Assembly (NCBI RefSeq): GCF_000821185.2
Contig: NZ_CP050855.1
Location: forward strand, 2,232,001 to 2,296,000
From: Serratia symbiotica
Lineage (GTDB): Bacteria; Pseudomonadota; Gammaproteobacteria; Enterobacterales; Enterobacteriaceae
Length of the DNA: 64,000 bases
Reading direction: 5' to 3'
Made by a program: the position numbers and the translations under genes. The stretch's first letter is position 1. The number at the start of each line of letters is the position of its first letter. This document shows positions 47,483 through 61,071 of this stretch, one piece after another. The notes beneath the pieces are model-generated. The model did not search any database. It worked only from the letters and a program-made list of their open reading frames with translations, and was not told the DNA's origin.

Positions 47483-47860
47483 CTTAGCCTCTTCATCTGG
47501 CCATAAATACATCGATCCCTCCTCCCATTCTGTACCGCTGGGCAACATTACCGTAGTTATCTGATGAAAAAGTAATTTTCTAGGTATCTGCTTGGGTTTC
47601 GGAATAAGCCGGAACTATTGCCGACAGCACGCGCATAGGGTTTATCAGCGTACCTTTAAATTTAATCACCCGGTGATGCCCAATACCAGAATCACTGTTC
47701 AAAATCATCGACATACGCCGCCGCCAAATCTAGGTTGAAAACCATAATAGAAGAGATGACGCGAGTGGCTAAGTGGCCGATGGGCGTAATGATAAGTTGC
47801 AGGGAAAGACAAGCCGCTTTGGCTTGGCAGCACCTGGATGAAACCGCCATCGCGTAACAT
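47483..47860. other. Non-coding stretch with a possible protein-gene fragment
   Basis: On the minus strand a broken frame around 47590-47690 reads HHRVIKFKGTLINP and AIVPAYSETQADT, which faintly resembles a fimbrial subunit. The similarity is too weak to annotate. Nothing else is recognised. Confidence 0.3.
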
Positions 47861-47959
47861 TCACTGGAAGCTACCAGCCAAAAACAGTTCCCAGCCAGCG
47901 ATCAACCCACAAAGAGTGACAACACTGAAAATCACTTCAAACAGATAGCGATGGATCAT
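47861..47959 (-). CDS. ydgU: Small membrane protein YdgU-like
   Basis: A 32-residue single-pass membrane peptide, MIHRYLFEVIFSVVTLCGLI then AGWELFLAGSFQ, directly downstream of asr. E. coli has the tiny membrane protein gene ydgU in the same position and orientation; the basic start, FE pair and hydrophobic core agree. GGGGTT serves as a weak ribosome site. A terminator separates it from asr, so read-through may control it. Confidence 0.55.
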   Translation of the reverse strand: MIHRYLFEVIFSVVTLCGLIAGWELFLAGSFQ

Positions 47960-47979
47960 CACGACATAACCCCAAAAGA

Positions 47980-48003
47980 AGACACCCGGAGAACCGGGTG
48001 TCT
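47980..48003 (-). terminator. Terminator between asr and ydgU
   Basis: AGACACCCGG and CCGGGTGTCT pair perfectly over ten bases around a four-base loop; on the minus strand TTCTTTTG follows. Confidence 0.8.
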
Positions 48004-48054
48004 GAAGACTGGCTAAATTATGTCGGGCCAGTCGGCTCCTCATGCTTCACTCAA

Positions 48055-48294
48055 TTAAGCGGCTGGTGTCGCTTTCTTGGTGGATTTTTTGTGGTGTTTT
48101 TTAGCTGCCTGAGCTTTCTGGACTGGCGCTTTTTTGTGGTGTTTAGCTTTATGATGGTGATGCTTTACAGGAGCTGGCGCTTGCTCAGCCACTGGAGCAG
48201 TAGTTGCCGGAGCAGAAGCTGCGATATCAGCAGCGAAAGCAGCAGACGACAGACCCATAGTGGCAGCAACGATCATCGCTAATACTTTTTTCAT
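48055..48294 (-). CDS. asr: Acid shock protein Asr
   Basis: Periplasmic basic protein induced by acid. Signal peptide [20 protein letters not shown] ends AxA; the mature part is Ala/Pro-rich then a His/Lys-rich tail ([20 protein letters not shown]). Start set at ATG 48294 with GAGGAATCC upstream, giving 79 residues. Codon and residue repetition are typical, not a defect. Confidence 0.92.
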   Translation of the reverse strand: MKKVLAMIVAATMGLSSAAFAADIAASAPATTAPVAEQAPAPVKHHHHKAKHHKKAPVQKAQAAKKHHKKSTKKATPAA

Positions 48295-48395
48295 CTTGGA
48301 TTCCTCATTGTGTTGTTTCGATAAGCCCCGGTGGAGCCGTTGAACAAAGCATAGATGAATCAATACCCCTGTTCCGTGAGTGATTGGTTTCACTG

Positions 48396-48409
48396 AGTAA
48401 CCAAATGTA
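48396..48409 (-). promoter_or_regulatory. RstA-type box upstream of asr
   Basis: On the minus strand TACATTTGGTTACT matches the reported RstA box (TACATNTNGTTACA) at all but the last base, about 100 bases upstream of the asr start. RstA control of asr under acid is established in E. coli. Confidence 0.7.
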
Positions 48410-48432
48410 CAGCACGTGTGAACACCGTACAT

Positions 48433-48795
48433 AGGTCTATGCCCACGGCAGTGCAGGCGTAGAATTTTTTAGGCTGCGTCCAGCAATTGCCGGCAAACGC
48501 CATTGGCGGTCATTGGAACGCGTAGCAAGGCACGGGCTGTGAGGTTTGGTGGGGTAAAATAAGAGGCATGTCACCTAGAGACGCGTTCAAATGCCCCAGT
48601 CCTGAGGATCGCACCCAAAGCTGCAACTCCAGGTTGTCGGGCTTGAATATAGGCCACCTAGATTTCGGGCTTTTGGGGCTGCGATGCCGGCATGGTCAAT
48701 GATCGAACACCGCCTGGCGCAGCACCCATTTTCACGCATAATCGATGTGCGTCTCCCCCTTGGAAAGGGGCATGCTCAATCAAGCACCCACGAAA
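48433..48795. other. Gene-free spacer upstream of nrdHIEF
   Basis: No coding frame with recognisable similarity. The part beyond 48780 is AT-rich and carries the NrdR-like boxes listed separately. Confidence 0.5.
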
Positions 48796-48799
48796 AACA

Positions 48800-48841
48800 C
48801 CACATATAGTGAAGTTGATAAAATAAAAATCCACATATAGT
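48800..48841 (+). promoter_or_regulatory. Paired NrdR-like boxes before nrdHIEF
   Basis: CCACATATAGT occurs twice (48800-48810 and 48831-48841), 31 bp or three helical turns apart, 120-160 bases upstream of nrdH. NrdR, the ribonucleotide reductase repressor, binds paired boxes of the form ACACWATATAGTGT with this spacing. Confidence 0.7.
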
Positions 48842-48960
48842 ATTTAATTTATCAAGCGTAGAGATCCTTGGTTCGGTTGGTGACACCGCCAGAAACGCCG
48901 AACAATGCACCGTTATCAGACTTCTATACCTGTCCTTTAGCCAAAAGGTAAATACGAATC

Positions 48961-49191
48961 ATGTGTATTACTATTTATAGCAAACCAGACTGTGTTCAAT
49001 GCAACGCCACTTATCGCGCATTTGATAAACAAGGGTTAGATTATCAGGTGATCGACCTGACCGAGGATCAACAGGCGCTGGATCATGTTAACGCTTTAGG
49101 TTATCAGCAGGTTCCAGTAATTATTGCCGGTGACGACCACTGGTCCGGTTTCCGTCCAGACAAGATCAAGTCCTTGGCTCTCGTCTCCTAA
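48961..49191 (+). CDS. nrdH: NrdH glutaredoxin-like electron donor
   Basis: Small redoxin that reduces NrdE using thioredoxin reductase. Redox motif CVQC at residues 11-14 in place of the more usual CVQC/CMQC; the conserved WSGFRPDKI end is present. The 76 residues are normal. First gene of nrdHIEF. Confidence 0.95.
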   Translation: MCITIYSKPDCVQCNATYRAFDKQGLDYQVIDLTEDQQALDHVNALGYQQVPVIIAGDDHWSGFRPDKIKSLALVS

Positions 49192-49199
49192 GGCCAGCC

Positions 49200-49585
49200 A
49201 TGCATCCACTGGTTTATTTCTCCAGCAGTTCGGGGAATACCCATAGGTTCGTTGAGAAGCTGGGATTGCCAGCAATACGCATTCCGATGGCTGGCACCCG
49301 CCACAAGTTACTGGTGGAACACCCCTATATATTGATCGTGCCCAGCTATGGCGGCGGCAGCGCCGTAGGGGCTGTGCCGATCCAGGTGATCCGCTTTCTC
49401 AATGATCCGCAAAATCGCTCATACCTGCGCGGCGTTATCGCCGCCGGGAACATCAATTTCGGCGCTGCATACGGCATGGCTGGCGATATCATCGCTAAAA
49501 AGTGTCAGGTGCCTTTTCTTTACCGCTTTGAACTGCTCGGCACCGTGCAAGACGTTGAAAACGTTCGACAAGGAGTAACCGCATT

Positions 49586-49604
<19 letters not shown>
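49200..49604 (+). CDS. nrdI: NrdI flavodoxin-like protein
   Basis: Flavoprotein that makes the oxidant for the NrdF dimanganese cofactor. FMN-binding loops [36 protein letters not shown] and [14 protein letters not shown] are intact. The 134 residues equal E. coli 136. Overlaps nrdE by 19 bases. Confidence 0.96.
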
Positions 49605-52710
<3,106 letters not shown>

Positions 52711-53490
52711 GGGGCTATCGGGGCAATACTCTCCGCCGGTAAAAGTCCAATGGGGTAGGTTTTGAGGATACTGGCCAGAATAAAGGCCGGTAATGGCATA
52801 ATCCCTACTTTATTACTGTCCAGCATTTCTCCCACCGGGGAATTTAAGCAACGTTGGCTTTGGCGACGAGGTAAGGATCATCTGCTGTGCTCATAACCTG
52901 GCTTTTATTCGTTTTTTCAGCTACCGCAAATAAACTGCTGTGATTATGCTCAAAGTTAGAAAGGAGTTTTTAATGATGGTGGGGTTGCGATGATGTTAAG
53001 AGAATTATGTAAAATATATTGTGGTTTTAATGGTATTAATGCGGCTTTAATTTTAAAGCTTAGCAATTTTATTGCAGCAATTGAACAGCCATGTCCACAC
53101 CTGTGGGCGATCACAAGCTGATCACGGGCAATATTACATCCCCCCTGCCTATGGTAGGGTAGCACCTTAGAATTTCTTCAGGTGAAGCCTGGCCGATGCG
53201 CATCACACTCTCATATCAAAACGAGCCAATACGGGAAAATAATGCCACTTGGTCGGATACATTATTTTTAACTGGGAGCAATCCATTATCGCAAATAATA
53301 AACAGCAATAGCCTAACAATCGGCCAAACTACTATAACCAATCGATAACTTGATGTAAACCACTTATATCTCTCTCATCTAGACATTGAGGGTTGTTTCA
53401 GAAACTCACTGTGTTAGGGTATAGGGCACACTTATTTTTATTAGGATATTTCATATCGCTTTAATTACACTGGAGGACACAGCAAATTGC
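52711..53490. other. 780-base AT-rich spacer before proVWX
   Basis: No gene seen. AT-rich with T and A tracts, as expected upstream of proU, whose osmotic control in enterobacteria works through H-NS on such DNA. No clear -35/-10 pair could be fixed. A GGAGG ribosome site sits 14 bases before proV. Confidence 0.5.
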
Positions 53491-54693
53491 ATGAAAATTA
53501 AACTAGAAGTCAAGAACCTATATAAAATATTTGGCGAATACCCAGAGCGCGCTTTTAAACTGTTAGACAAAGGTCTGACAAAGGATCAGTTGCTTGAAAA
53601 AACTGGATTATCGCTCGGCGTAAAAAATGCCAGTCTGGCCATTGAAGAAGGCGAAATATTTGTCATCATGGGGCTATCCGGTTCAGGGAAATCCACTCTG
53701 GTACGCCTTCTCAATCGTCTGATAGAACCCACTCGCGGCGAGGTACTAATCGATGATGAGGATATTTCGAAAATATCCGACACCGCGCTACGCACCGTGC
53801 GACGTAATAAAATCAGCATGGTATTTCAATCATTCGCGTTGATGCCACATATGAACGTGCTTAATAATACTGCCTTCGGTATGGAATTAGCTGATATTCC
53901 TCCACAAGAACGGCAGAAAAAAGCGTTAGAAGCGCTACGTCAGGTCGGGTTAGAGAATTATGCCCATGCCTATCCAGATGAGTTGTCCGGTGGCATGCGT
54001 CAACGCGTAGGATTAGCCCGTGCGCTGGCTAATAATCCAGACATATTATTGATGGATGAAGCCTTCTCGGCGCTCGACCCATTAATCCGCGCCGAAATGC
54101 AGGATGAGCTAATTAAATTACAGGCTCAGCATCAACGCACTATCGTATTTATTTCCCACGATTTAGACGAGGCAATGCGCATTGGCGATCGTATTGCGAT
54201 CATGCAGGATGGGGAGGTTATTCAGGTCGGCACGCCGGATGAAATATTGAATAATCCAGCCAACGATTATGTCCGCACCTTCTTCCGTGGCGTGGATATC
54301 AGCCATGTATTCAGCGCCAAAGATATCGCCCAACGCCGTCCGGTCACACTGATGCGCAAAACCCCCGGTTTTGGCCCACGCTCTGCGCTGCAACTGCTGC
54401 GTGATGAAGACCGTGATTATGGTTATGTTGTTGAACGCGGGAATAAATTTATCGGTGTGGTGTCGATAGATTCGCTAAAGAAGGCGCTAGCCGCCAGCCA
54501 GACGCTGGACGATGCCTTGCTTGAAGCCCCTACCCCGGTACCAGCCGACATGCCGCTGAGCGAACTGATCTCTCTGGTGGCCCAGGCACCTTGTGCGGTG
54601 CCGGTAGTCTGCGACGCACATAACTATCTCGGCATCATTTCCAAGGCCATGCTGCTACAGGCTTTGGACAAGGAGACCCCAACGAATGAGTGA
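53491..54693 (+). CDS. proV: Glycine betaine/proline ABC transporter ATPase
   Basis: ATP-binding subunit of the ProU osmoprotectant importer. Walker [10 protein letters not shown] near residue 61, Q loop FQSFALMPH, signature [16 protein letters not shown], Walker [13 protein letters not shown], and carboxy CBS domains that sense ionic strength. The 400 residues equal E. coli. Overlaps proW by eight bases. Confidence 0.98.
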   Translation: MKIKLEVKNLYKIFGEYPERAFKLLDKGLTKDQLLEKTGLSLGVKNASLAIEEGEIFVIMGLSGSGKSTLVRLLNRLIEPTRGEVLIDDEDISKISDTALRTVRRNKISMVFQSFALMPHMNVLNNTAFGMELADIPPQERQKKALEALRQVGLENYAHAYPDELSGGMRQRVGLARALANNPDILLMDEAFSALDPLIRAEMQDELIKLQAQHQRTIVFISHDLDEAMRIGDRIAIMQDGEVIQVGTPDEILNNPANDYVRTFFRGVDISHVFSAKDIAQRRPVTLMRKTPGFGPRSALQLLRDEDRDYGYVVERGNKFIGVVSIDSLKKALAASQTLDDALLEAPTPVPADMPLSELISLVAQAPCAVPVVCDAHNYLGIISKAMLLQALDKETPTNE

Positions 54694-55735
54694 TACCTTA
54701 CAAGCGCAAGATCCATGGGCTACTGCACCCACCGATCCAGGCACCACACCTGCGCCTGACCTCGCCGCACCAAGCTCTGACTGGCTCAACAGTGCACCGA
54801 TTCAGCCTGAGCACTTTAACCTGCTTGATCCGTTCCATAACACCTGGCTGCCACTCGGCTCCTGGGTGACCCAAGGCATCGACTGGCTGGTGTTGCACTT
54901 TCGTCCGCTGTTCCAAGGCATCCGCGTGCCAGTGGACTATATCCTCAATGGCTTTCAGCACTTGCTGCTGGGCATGCCAGCCTCGATCGCCATTGTGCTG
55001 TTCTCACTGATCGCCTGGCAGGTCGCTAGCGTCGGCATGGGTGCCCTCACCCTAGTGTCACTGATCGCCATCGGTGCTATCGGTGCCTGGTCACAGGCAA
55101 TGGTCACGCTGGCGTTGGTGCTGACCGCGCTGTTGTTCTGTATCGCCATCGGCTTGCCACTCGGCACTTGGCTGTCGCGGAGCAAACACGCCGCCAAGGT
55201 GATCAGACCGCTGCTCGACGCCATGCAAACCACCCCGGCCTTCGTCTACTTGGTGCCGATCGTCATGCTGTTCGGTATCGGCAACGTGCCGGGGGTAGTG
55301 GTCACCATTATCTTTGCGCTGCCGCCGATTGTGCGCATGACCATTCTCGGCATCAATCAGGTGCCGGAAGAGCTGATCGAAGCTGCACAATCCTTCGGTG
55401 CCAGTCCACGTCAACTGCTGTTCAAAGTGCAGCTACCGCTGGCGATGCCAACCATTATGGCCGGCGTTAACCAAACGCTGATGCTAGCGCTGTCGATGGT
55501 AGTGATCGCCTCAATGATCGCCGTCGGCGGTCTGGGCCAGATGGTATTGCGTGGCATCGGCCGGCTGGATATGGGGCTGGCCGCCGTGGGTGGCGTGGGC
55601 ATCGTGATCCTGGCGATCATTCTTGACCGTCTCACCCAGTCACTGGGACGCGATCGTCGCAGTAAAAGTATTGGCCGTTGGTATGCCCACAACCCCGTTG
55701 GGCTGCTTACCCGTCCATTTATTAAAAAAACGTGA
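54686..55735 (+). CDS. proW: Glycine betaine/proline ABC transporter permease
   Basis: Membrane subunit with a long polar amino extension (residues 1-70) and about seven membrane helices. The EAA-type loop [23 protein letters not shown] contacts ProV. Length 349 matches the family. Coupled to proV. Confidence 0.97.
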   Translation: MSDTLQAQDPWATAPTDPGTTPAPDLAAPSSDWLNSAPIQPEHFNLLDPFHNTWLPLGSWVTQGIDWLVLHFRPLFQGIRVPVDYILNGFQHLLLGMPASIAIVLFSLIAWQVASVGMGALTLVSLIAIGAIGAWSQAMVTLALVLTALLFCIAIGLPLGTWLSRSKHAAKVIRPLLDAMQTTPAFVYLVPIVMLFGIGNVPGVVVTIIFALPPIVRMTILGINQVPEELIEAAQSFGASPRQLLFKVQLPLAMPTIMAGVNQTLMLALSMVVIASMIAVGGLGQMVLRGIGRLDMGLAAVGGVGIVILAIILDRLTQSLGRDRRSKSIGRWYAHNPVGLLTRPFIKKT

Positions 55736-55804
55736 TTTTTTTGCCGCTGGCGGCGTTCGGCCCCGGCGAGCCACTGTGCTAACATTAAAAACTGAGGAAA
55801 AACT

Positions 55805-56809
55805 ATGCGCACCACAGGGATCTGGGCGATGATCGCCCTTACTACACTGATTGGTTCACAGGCTGCTGCTTCTGCTGATTTGCCAGGAAAAGGTATTTCG
55901 GTACAACCGGTACAAAGCACCATTTCTGAAGAAACCTTCCAGACGTTGTTGGTCAGCAAGGCGCTAGAAAAACTGGGCTACGAGGTGAAAGCCCCTCGTG
56001 AGGTGGATTACAACGTTGCCTATACTTCCATCGCCTCCGGTGACGCCACCTTTATCGCCGTCAATTGGGAGCCACTACATGCCGACCAATACAAAGCAGC
56101 CGGCGGCAACGACAAATTCTACCGCGAAGGCGTCTACGTCAATGGTGCTGCACAAGGTTACCTGATCGACAAGAAAACCGCCGATACCTACCACATCACT
56201 AACATCGAGCAGCTCAAGGAACCCAAAATCGCCAAGTTGTTCGACACCAACGGCGACGGTAAAGCCGATCTGACCGGCTGCACCCCTGGCTGGGGCTGTG
56301 AAGCAGTGATTAACCACCATATCGTGGCCTACGGCCTGAGTAACACCGTTGAGCATAACCAAGGCAACTATGCGGCGATGATTGCCGATACCATCTCCCG
56401 TTACAAAGAAGGCAAGTCAGTGCTGTACTACACTTGGACGCCTTACTGGGTAAGTGATGAGCTGGTGCCTGGCCGCGACGTAGTCTGGCTACAAGTCCCC
56501 TTCTCTTCTCTGCCGAGCGAGCAAAAAAACATCGACACCAAGTTGCCTAACGGTGCCAACTACGGTTTCCCAGTCAACACCATGCGCATCGTGGCCAACA
56601 AGCAATGGGCGGTAGCCAACCCGGCGGCAGCCAAGCTATTTGCCATCATGACGTTACCGATCGCCGACGTGAACGCGCAGAACCTGCGTATGCACCAGGG
56701 CCAGGCTTCAGAAGCTGATATCCTGAACCACGTCAATGGCTGGATCAAAGCGCATCAAGCGACCTTCGACGGTTGGTTGAAAACCGCCACAGAAGCCACA
56801 GAAAGTTAA
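55805..56809 (+). CDS. proX: Glycine betaine-binding periplasmic protein
   Basis: Substrate-binding subunit of ProU. A signal peptide ([16 protein letters not shown]) is followed by the mature protein starting near DLPGKG; aromatic box residues lie in [12 protein letters not shown] and [10 protein letters not shown], and the disulfide-type [13 protein letters not shown] is present. 334 residues. Seventy bases after proW. Confidence 0.97.
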   Translation: MRTTGIWAMIALTTLIGSQAAASADLPGKGISVQPVQSTISEETFQTLLVSKALEKLGYEVKAPREVDYNVAYTSIASGDATFIAVNWEPLHADQYKAAGGNDKFYREGVYVNGAAQGYLIDKKTADTYHITNIEQLKEPKIAKLFDTNGDGKADLTGCTPGWGCEAVINHHIVAYGLSNTVEHNQGNYAAMIADTISRYKEGKSVLYYTWTPYWVSDELVPGRDVVWLQVPFSSLPSEQKNIDTKLPNGANYGFPVNTMRIVANKQWAVANPAAAKLFAIMTLPIADVNAQNLRMHQGQASEADILNHVNGWIKAHQATFDGWLKTATEATES

Positions 56810-56986
56810 GCAAACCGGGGTGCAGCAGCGCCCCTATCTTCGCAATACCTATACCTACAGCACCTACCCCGGCAAACGACAATTTAGCGCCTATCAAACC
56901 AGGCTATTAATTACTATGTAAATAATAACTTAATAATTTTATTGATAATCCAGGGTATAATCCTGACTCTCGACTTGGTCATGTTC

Positions 56987-57188
56987 TATACCTTAAATAA
57001 TTCGAGTTTCAGGAAAGCAGCAACACAGTGACAAATCGGTCAGGAACCGATTTGAACAGCGCTTGCACAAGGCCGCAGGCTAAACCTTGGGGGATGTGGT
57101 CCATTAATTCCCAGGCACATACCCCCGTCAGTGACTGGGGTAAGCGAGGAAAGCTAACGCACAGGTAACCTAAAGTATGACGGGTATA
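56987..57188. repeat. Intergenic repeat with TATACC-type inverted ends
   Basis: Begins TATACCTTAAATAATTCGAG and ends AAGTATGACGGGTATA, an imperfect inverted pair, with inner GTGACTGGGGTAAGCGAGG and CTAACGCACAGGTAACC. I know this pattern as a common Yersinia/Serratia/Erwinia intergenic repeat, here enlarged by about 60 bases in the middle (around 57030-57095). Only one copy is in the window. Confidence 0.55.
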
Positions 57189-57235
57189 TACATGAATGAT
57201 GAACGTTTTATCTACCCGCGACCTAATGAAAATAC

Positions 57236-57594
57236 AAAACCAAGCTATACCACGCTGTCGCCATTTCCGCTTCACCAACGGCATCGTAGACAGTGTGCCA
57301 TTCGTCATCGGCTAGCTACCCGTGGCCTTTGCTTTTGGCCTCAGCGCGGTCAAGCTGGGATTTAGCCCGCTCGCAAGCCTCTTCTTCTTCTTCTTCTTCT
57401 TCTTCTGCATTATCTATATCTATGCAGGCGCTCGCCAGTTCGTTATTACCGCCCTGTTGAGCGCCGGTATGTCACTATGGGTCTGCGCACTGACGGTGAT
57501 GGTGATGGTGATGGATGCGCACCACTCACTGTACGGACCAGCACTGCACCATCGTATCGATTTATATTATTATCAGCCATTGTTATTATCTTGA
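57236..57594 (+). pseudogene. ygaZ: ygaZ (AzlC-family amino acid exporter), truncated with repeat expansions
   Basis: GIVDSVPFVIG, an in-frame TAG, then LPVAFAFGLSAVKLGFSPLA and AGARQFVITALLSAGMSLWV follow YgaZ, which with YgaH exports branched-chain amino acids and methionine. The normal FFSCII is replaced by a run of phenylalanines from (TTC)n, IIYAG has become IIYIYAG, and VMAMD has become VMVMVMD. The carboxy two thirds and ygaH are gone. Its order between proX and emrR matches E. coli. Confidence 0.85.
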
Positions 57595-57618
57595 AAGAAA
57601 TTAATGAGGATCTAAATT

Positions 57619-58140
57619 ATGGAAAGCTCATTTACTCCCATTGAACACATGTTGAATTTACATGCCGAGCGACAAAAAGACTTCCCACATTAGGAAATTC
57701 TGCTGACTCGGTTATGCATGCTCATACACGGAAAATTGCTGGAAAATCGTAATAATATACTGAAAGCACAGGGGATTAATAAAACGCTGTTTATAGCGCT
57801 GATCACGTTGGATGTGCAAAAAAACCACAGCATCCAACCTTCTGAACTAAGCTCTGCCTCGAGCTCTTCGCGCGCCCATGCCACCCGTATTGCCGGCGAG
57901 TTGGAAAAACGCGGTTAGGTTGAGCGCCGAGAAGGCAATAATGACCGCCATTGCCTGTATTTAAGCCTGACACCACAGGGAGAAAAGTTTCTCAGTCAAC
58001 TGTTGACGCTACAGTATGAATGCCTGCATTTCCTGTAGTCCACCTTGCATGAGCATGAGCAAAAATAGTTGGAACAACTGACTGACACGTAAATTGTTAG
58101 CACATCTGGATAAAATGGAAATCAAAGAGCAATTATCCTA
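57619..58140 (+). pseudogene. emrR: emrR/mprA (MarR-family repressor of emrAB), multiple stops
   Basis: The whole length of EmrR is still readable in one frame ([69 protein letters not shown]) but contains at least four nonsense codons: TAG after DFPH, TAG after EKRG (a Trp in E. coli), TAG after CLHFL and more toward the end. Helix-turn-helix similarity persists. Decay by substitution without deletion implies inactivation after the window's older deletions. Confidence 0.93.
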
Positions 58141-58329
58141 ATTTATCATTGCTGTTCAGGGACTCATTTATGCAATCCCATCCACTATTGACCATATTAC
58201 TGCTGGACAGATACACCCCTACCGATAATATTACCTCACAATATTAGGTGAATAAGCACAACCAATACAGATGTAACTTCAAATTATGGCGGGTAGAGAG
58301 AATTTGGAGAACACCATAGGGAGAACACC

Positions 58330-59502
58330 ATGAGCGTTAGTGCGGAGACTCAAAACCCGCAGCAGGCGAACGGCAAAAAGAAGCAACGCAAATTTTGGCT
58401 GCTGTTGCTAACGGTTATTTTCATTATTGTTGGGATAGCTTATTTTATGTACTGGCTCCTGGTGTTTCGTCATTATCAGGAAACCGATGACGCCTATGTC
58501 TCCGGCAACCAGGTACAGATCATGGCTCAGGTATCCGGCAGCGTGAACAGTGTCAATGTCGATAATACCGACTACGTAAAACAGGGTGATGTGCTGTTAA
58601 CGCTCGATCCGACCGATGCCGAGCAGGCGTTTGAACGTGCCAAAACGGGTCTAGCCAACAGCGTGCGTCAAACCCACCAATTGATCATCAACAGCAAGCA
58701 GTTTCAGGCCAATATCGCCCTGCGAAAGTCCGATCTGAGCAAGGCAGAGAACGATCTGAAGCGCCGTGTCGTATTGGGCAACGTTGATGCCATCGGCCGC
58801 GAAGAGTTGCAACACGCTCGCGATGCAGTGGACAGTGCCAAAGCAGCGCTGGAGGTGGCGACTGAGCAATACAACGCCAATCAAGCAATGGTGTTGGACA
58901 CCCCATTGGAGCAGCAACCGGCCATCCTGCAATCCGCCGCGCAGATGCGCGATGCTTGGTTGGCAATGCAACGAACTAAAGTGCTGAGCCCTATCACCGG
59001 TTACGTCTCACGCCGTAGCGTACAGATCGGCGCGCAAATCGCCGCAGGCGCTCCGCTGATGGCGGTGGTACCTGCCGATCATATTTGGGTGGATGCCAAC
59101 TTCAAAGAAACCCAGATCGCTAATATGCGTATCGGCCAACCGGTTACCGTGATCAGCGATGTGTATGGCGACGATGTAATCTACAACGGCAAAGTGGCTG
59201 GTATCGATATGGGTACTGGCAGCGCCTTCTCACTGTTGCCAGCACAGAACGCCACCGGTAACTGGATCAAAGTGGTGCAGCGCCTGCCGGTACGTATCGA
59301 ATTAGACGCGAAGCAAATCGCCGATCATCCGCTGCGTATCGGCCTGTCAACACGAGTGAAAGTTGACACCGGTGATCTAGATGGCCACGTACTGTCCACT
59401 GTGGTGCGCGACAAGCCACGGTACCAAAGCAACGCGCTGGCGTTGGATCTGGTACCGGTTAACCAAATGATTGCCAAGGTGATCCATGCGAATGCTGGCT
59501 AA
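58330..59502 (+). CDS. emrA: EmrA, membrane fusion protein of a multidrug exporter
   Basis: Links inner-membrane EmrB to outer-membrane TolC. One amino membrane anchor (residues 23-46), barrel-sandwich halves around a coiled-coil hairpin (about 100-210), with QETDDAYVSGNQVQIMAQVS and VLSPITGYVSRRSVQIGAQI. 390 residues, complete. Its repressor gene directly upstream is dead. Confidence 0.96.
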   Translation: MSVSAETQNPQQANGKKKQRKFWLLLLTVIFIIVGIAYFMYWLLVFRHYQETDDAYVSGNQVQIMAQVSGSVNSVNVDNTDYVKQGDVLLTLDPTDAEQAFERAKTGLANSVRQTHQLIINSKQFQANIALRKSDLSKAENDLKRRVVLGNVDAIGREELQHARDAVDSAKAALEVATEQYNANQAMVLDTPLEQQPAILQSAAQMRDAWLAMQRTKVLSPITGYVSRRSVQIGAQIAAGAPLMAVVPADHIWVDANFKETQIANMRIGQPVTVISDVYGDDVIYNGKVAGIDMGTGSAFSLLPAQNATGNWIKVVQRLPVRIELDAKQIADHPLRIGLSTRVKVDTGDLDGHVLSTVVRDKPRYQSNALALDLVPVNQMIAKVIHANAG

Positions 59503-59519
59503 GCGTGCGGGAGGCCACC

Positions 59520-61058
59520 TTGCCACGGAAACCGCTTGAAGGCACCCAACTTGCCTGGATGACGGTCGCACTCGCTATGGCGACCTTCATGCAGGTGCTG
59601 GACTCCACCATTGCCAATGTAGCGATCCCCACCATCGCGGGTAACCTGGGTTCTTCCAACGCTCAGGGCACCTGGGTGATCACCTCGTTTGGCGTAGCGA
59701 ATGCCATCTCCATTCCAATAACTGGCTGGCTGGCGAAACGCATCGGTGAAGTGCGATTGTTCCTCTGGTCCACCACGCTGTTCGTGTTCGCTTCCTGGCT
59801 ATGTGGTATTTCTAATAGCCTGGGGATGCTGATTTTCTTCCGCGTGATCCAAGGCTTAATGGCGGGGCCATTGATCCCGTTATCGCAAAGCCTGCTGCTA
59901 AACAACTATCCCCCCGCTAAACGGGCAATGGCCTTGGCGTTGTGGTCAATGACGGTAATCATCGCACCGATATTCGGGCCGATCCTCGGCGGTTACATCA
60001 GCGATAACTACCACTGGGGTTGGATCTTCTTCATCAACATTCCATTTGGCATCTTTGTGATCATGGCGGCGTTGTCAACGCTGCGCGGCAGGGAAACCAA
60101 AACCGCGATCATGCCCATTGATGCCGTCGGCCTGGGGCTGTTAATTGTCGGCATAGGGTCGCTACAGGTCATGCTCGATCAAGGTAAGGATCTGGACTGG
60201 TTCAACTCAACCGAGATCATCACCCTCGCCGTGATTGCGGTGGTGGCGCTGCTGTTCCTGATAATCTGGGAGCTAACGGACGATCACCCGATAGTGGATT
60301 TGTCGCTGTTCAAGTCGCGCAACTTTACCATCGGCTGTCTGTGCAGCAGCCTGGCCTATATGCTGTACTTTGGTACTATCGTGTTGTTGCCGCAGTTGCT
60401 GCAAGAAGTCTATGGTTATACCGCTACCTGGGCGGGGTTGGCTTCTGCACCTGTTGGGCTGATACCGATGTTGCTGTCGCCGGTTATCGGTAAGTTCGGC
60501 AACCGGCTGGACATGCGACGGCTAGTGACCTTCAGCTTCATTATGTATGCTGTGTGCTTCTACTGGCGCGCCTATACGTTTGAACCGGGAATGGACTTTA
60601 GTGCCTCAGCCTGGCCGCAGTTTGTCCAAGGCTTCGCTATCGCCTGCTTCTTTATGCCATTGATCACCATTACGTTGTCCGGCTTATCGGCAGAACGTAT
60701 GGCGTCGGCATCAAGCCTGTCGAATTTTACCCGTACTCTGGCAGGCTCTATCGGCACTTCGATCACCACCACGTTGTGGACTCAGCGCGAATCTCAGCAC
60801 CATTCTCAGCTAACGGAGTTTGTAAACCCTTATAACCCACAATCGCAGGAAATATATCTACGGTTGGCACAGATCGGCATAAGCAGGCAGCAGGCATCAG
60901 CCTATATTGCCAAAGAGATCACCACACAGGGGCTTATCATCTCAGCCAATGAAATTTTCTGGCTGTCTGCCGGGGTTTTCATGATCCTGTTGGTACTGGT
61001 GTGGCTGGCAAAACCACCATTCAGCCCCGGAAACGCAGAGGGCGGAGGCGTTCACTGA
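59520..61058 (+). CDS. emrB: EmrB, multidrug exporter of the DHA2 MFS family, TTG start
   Basis: Fourteen-helix proton antiporter. LDSTIANVAIPTIAGNLGSS (motif D1), GWLAKRIGEVRLFL (motif A), RVIQGLMAGPLIPLSQSLLL and GPILGGYISDNYHWGWIFFI (motif C) are present. The TTG at 59520 lies five bases after GGGAGG and gives 512 residues, exactly the E. coli length; a GTG 15 bases earlier is in frame but lacks a ribosome site. Confidence 0.95.
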   Translation: MPRKPLEGTQLAWMTVALAMATFMQVLDSTIANVAIPTIAGNLGSSNAQGTWVITSFGVANAISIPITGWLAKRIGEVRLFLWSTTLFVFASWLCGISNSLGMLIFFRVIQGLMAGPLIPLSQSLLLNNYPPAKRAMALALWSMTVIIAPIFGPILGGYISDNYHWGWIFFINIPFGIFVIMAALSTLRGRETKTAIMPIDAVGLGLLIVGIGSLQVMLDQGKDLDWFNSTEIITLAVIAVVALLFLIIWELTDDHPIVDLSLFKSRNFTIGCLCSSLAYMLYFGTIVLLPQLLQEVYGYTATWAGLASAPVGLIPMLLSPVIGKFGNRLDMRRLVTFSFIMYAVCFYWRAYTFEPGMDFSASAWPQFVQGFAIACFFMPLITITLSGLSAERMASASSLSNFTRTLAGSIGTSITTTLWTQRESQHHSQLTEFVNPYNPQSQEIYLRLAQIGISRQQASAYIAKEITTQGLIISANEIFWLSAGVFMILLVLVWLAKPPFSPGNAEGGGVH

Positions 61059-61071
61059 ACATCCAAGCAAA

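Noticed and set aside
48055..48294. His/Lys-rich repeats of asr as a sign of repeat expansion
   Set aside because: Such composition is normal for acid shock protein Asr.
57322..57594. Polyphenylalanine open frame as a novel membrane protein
   Set aside because: Flanking residues match YgaZ closely; the phenylalanine run is a TTC expansion inside a pseudogene.
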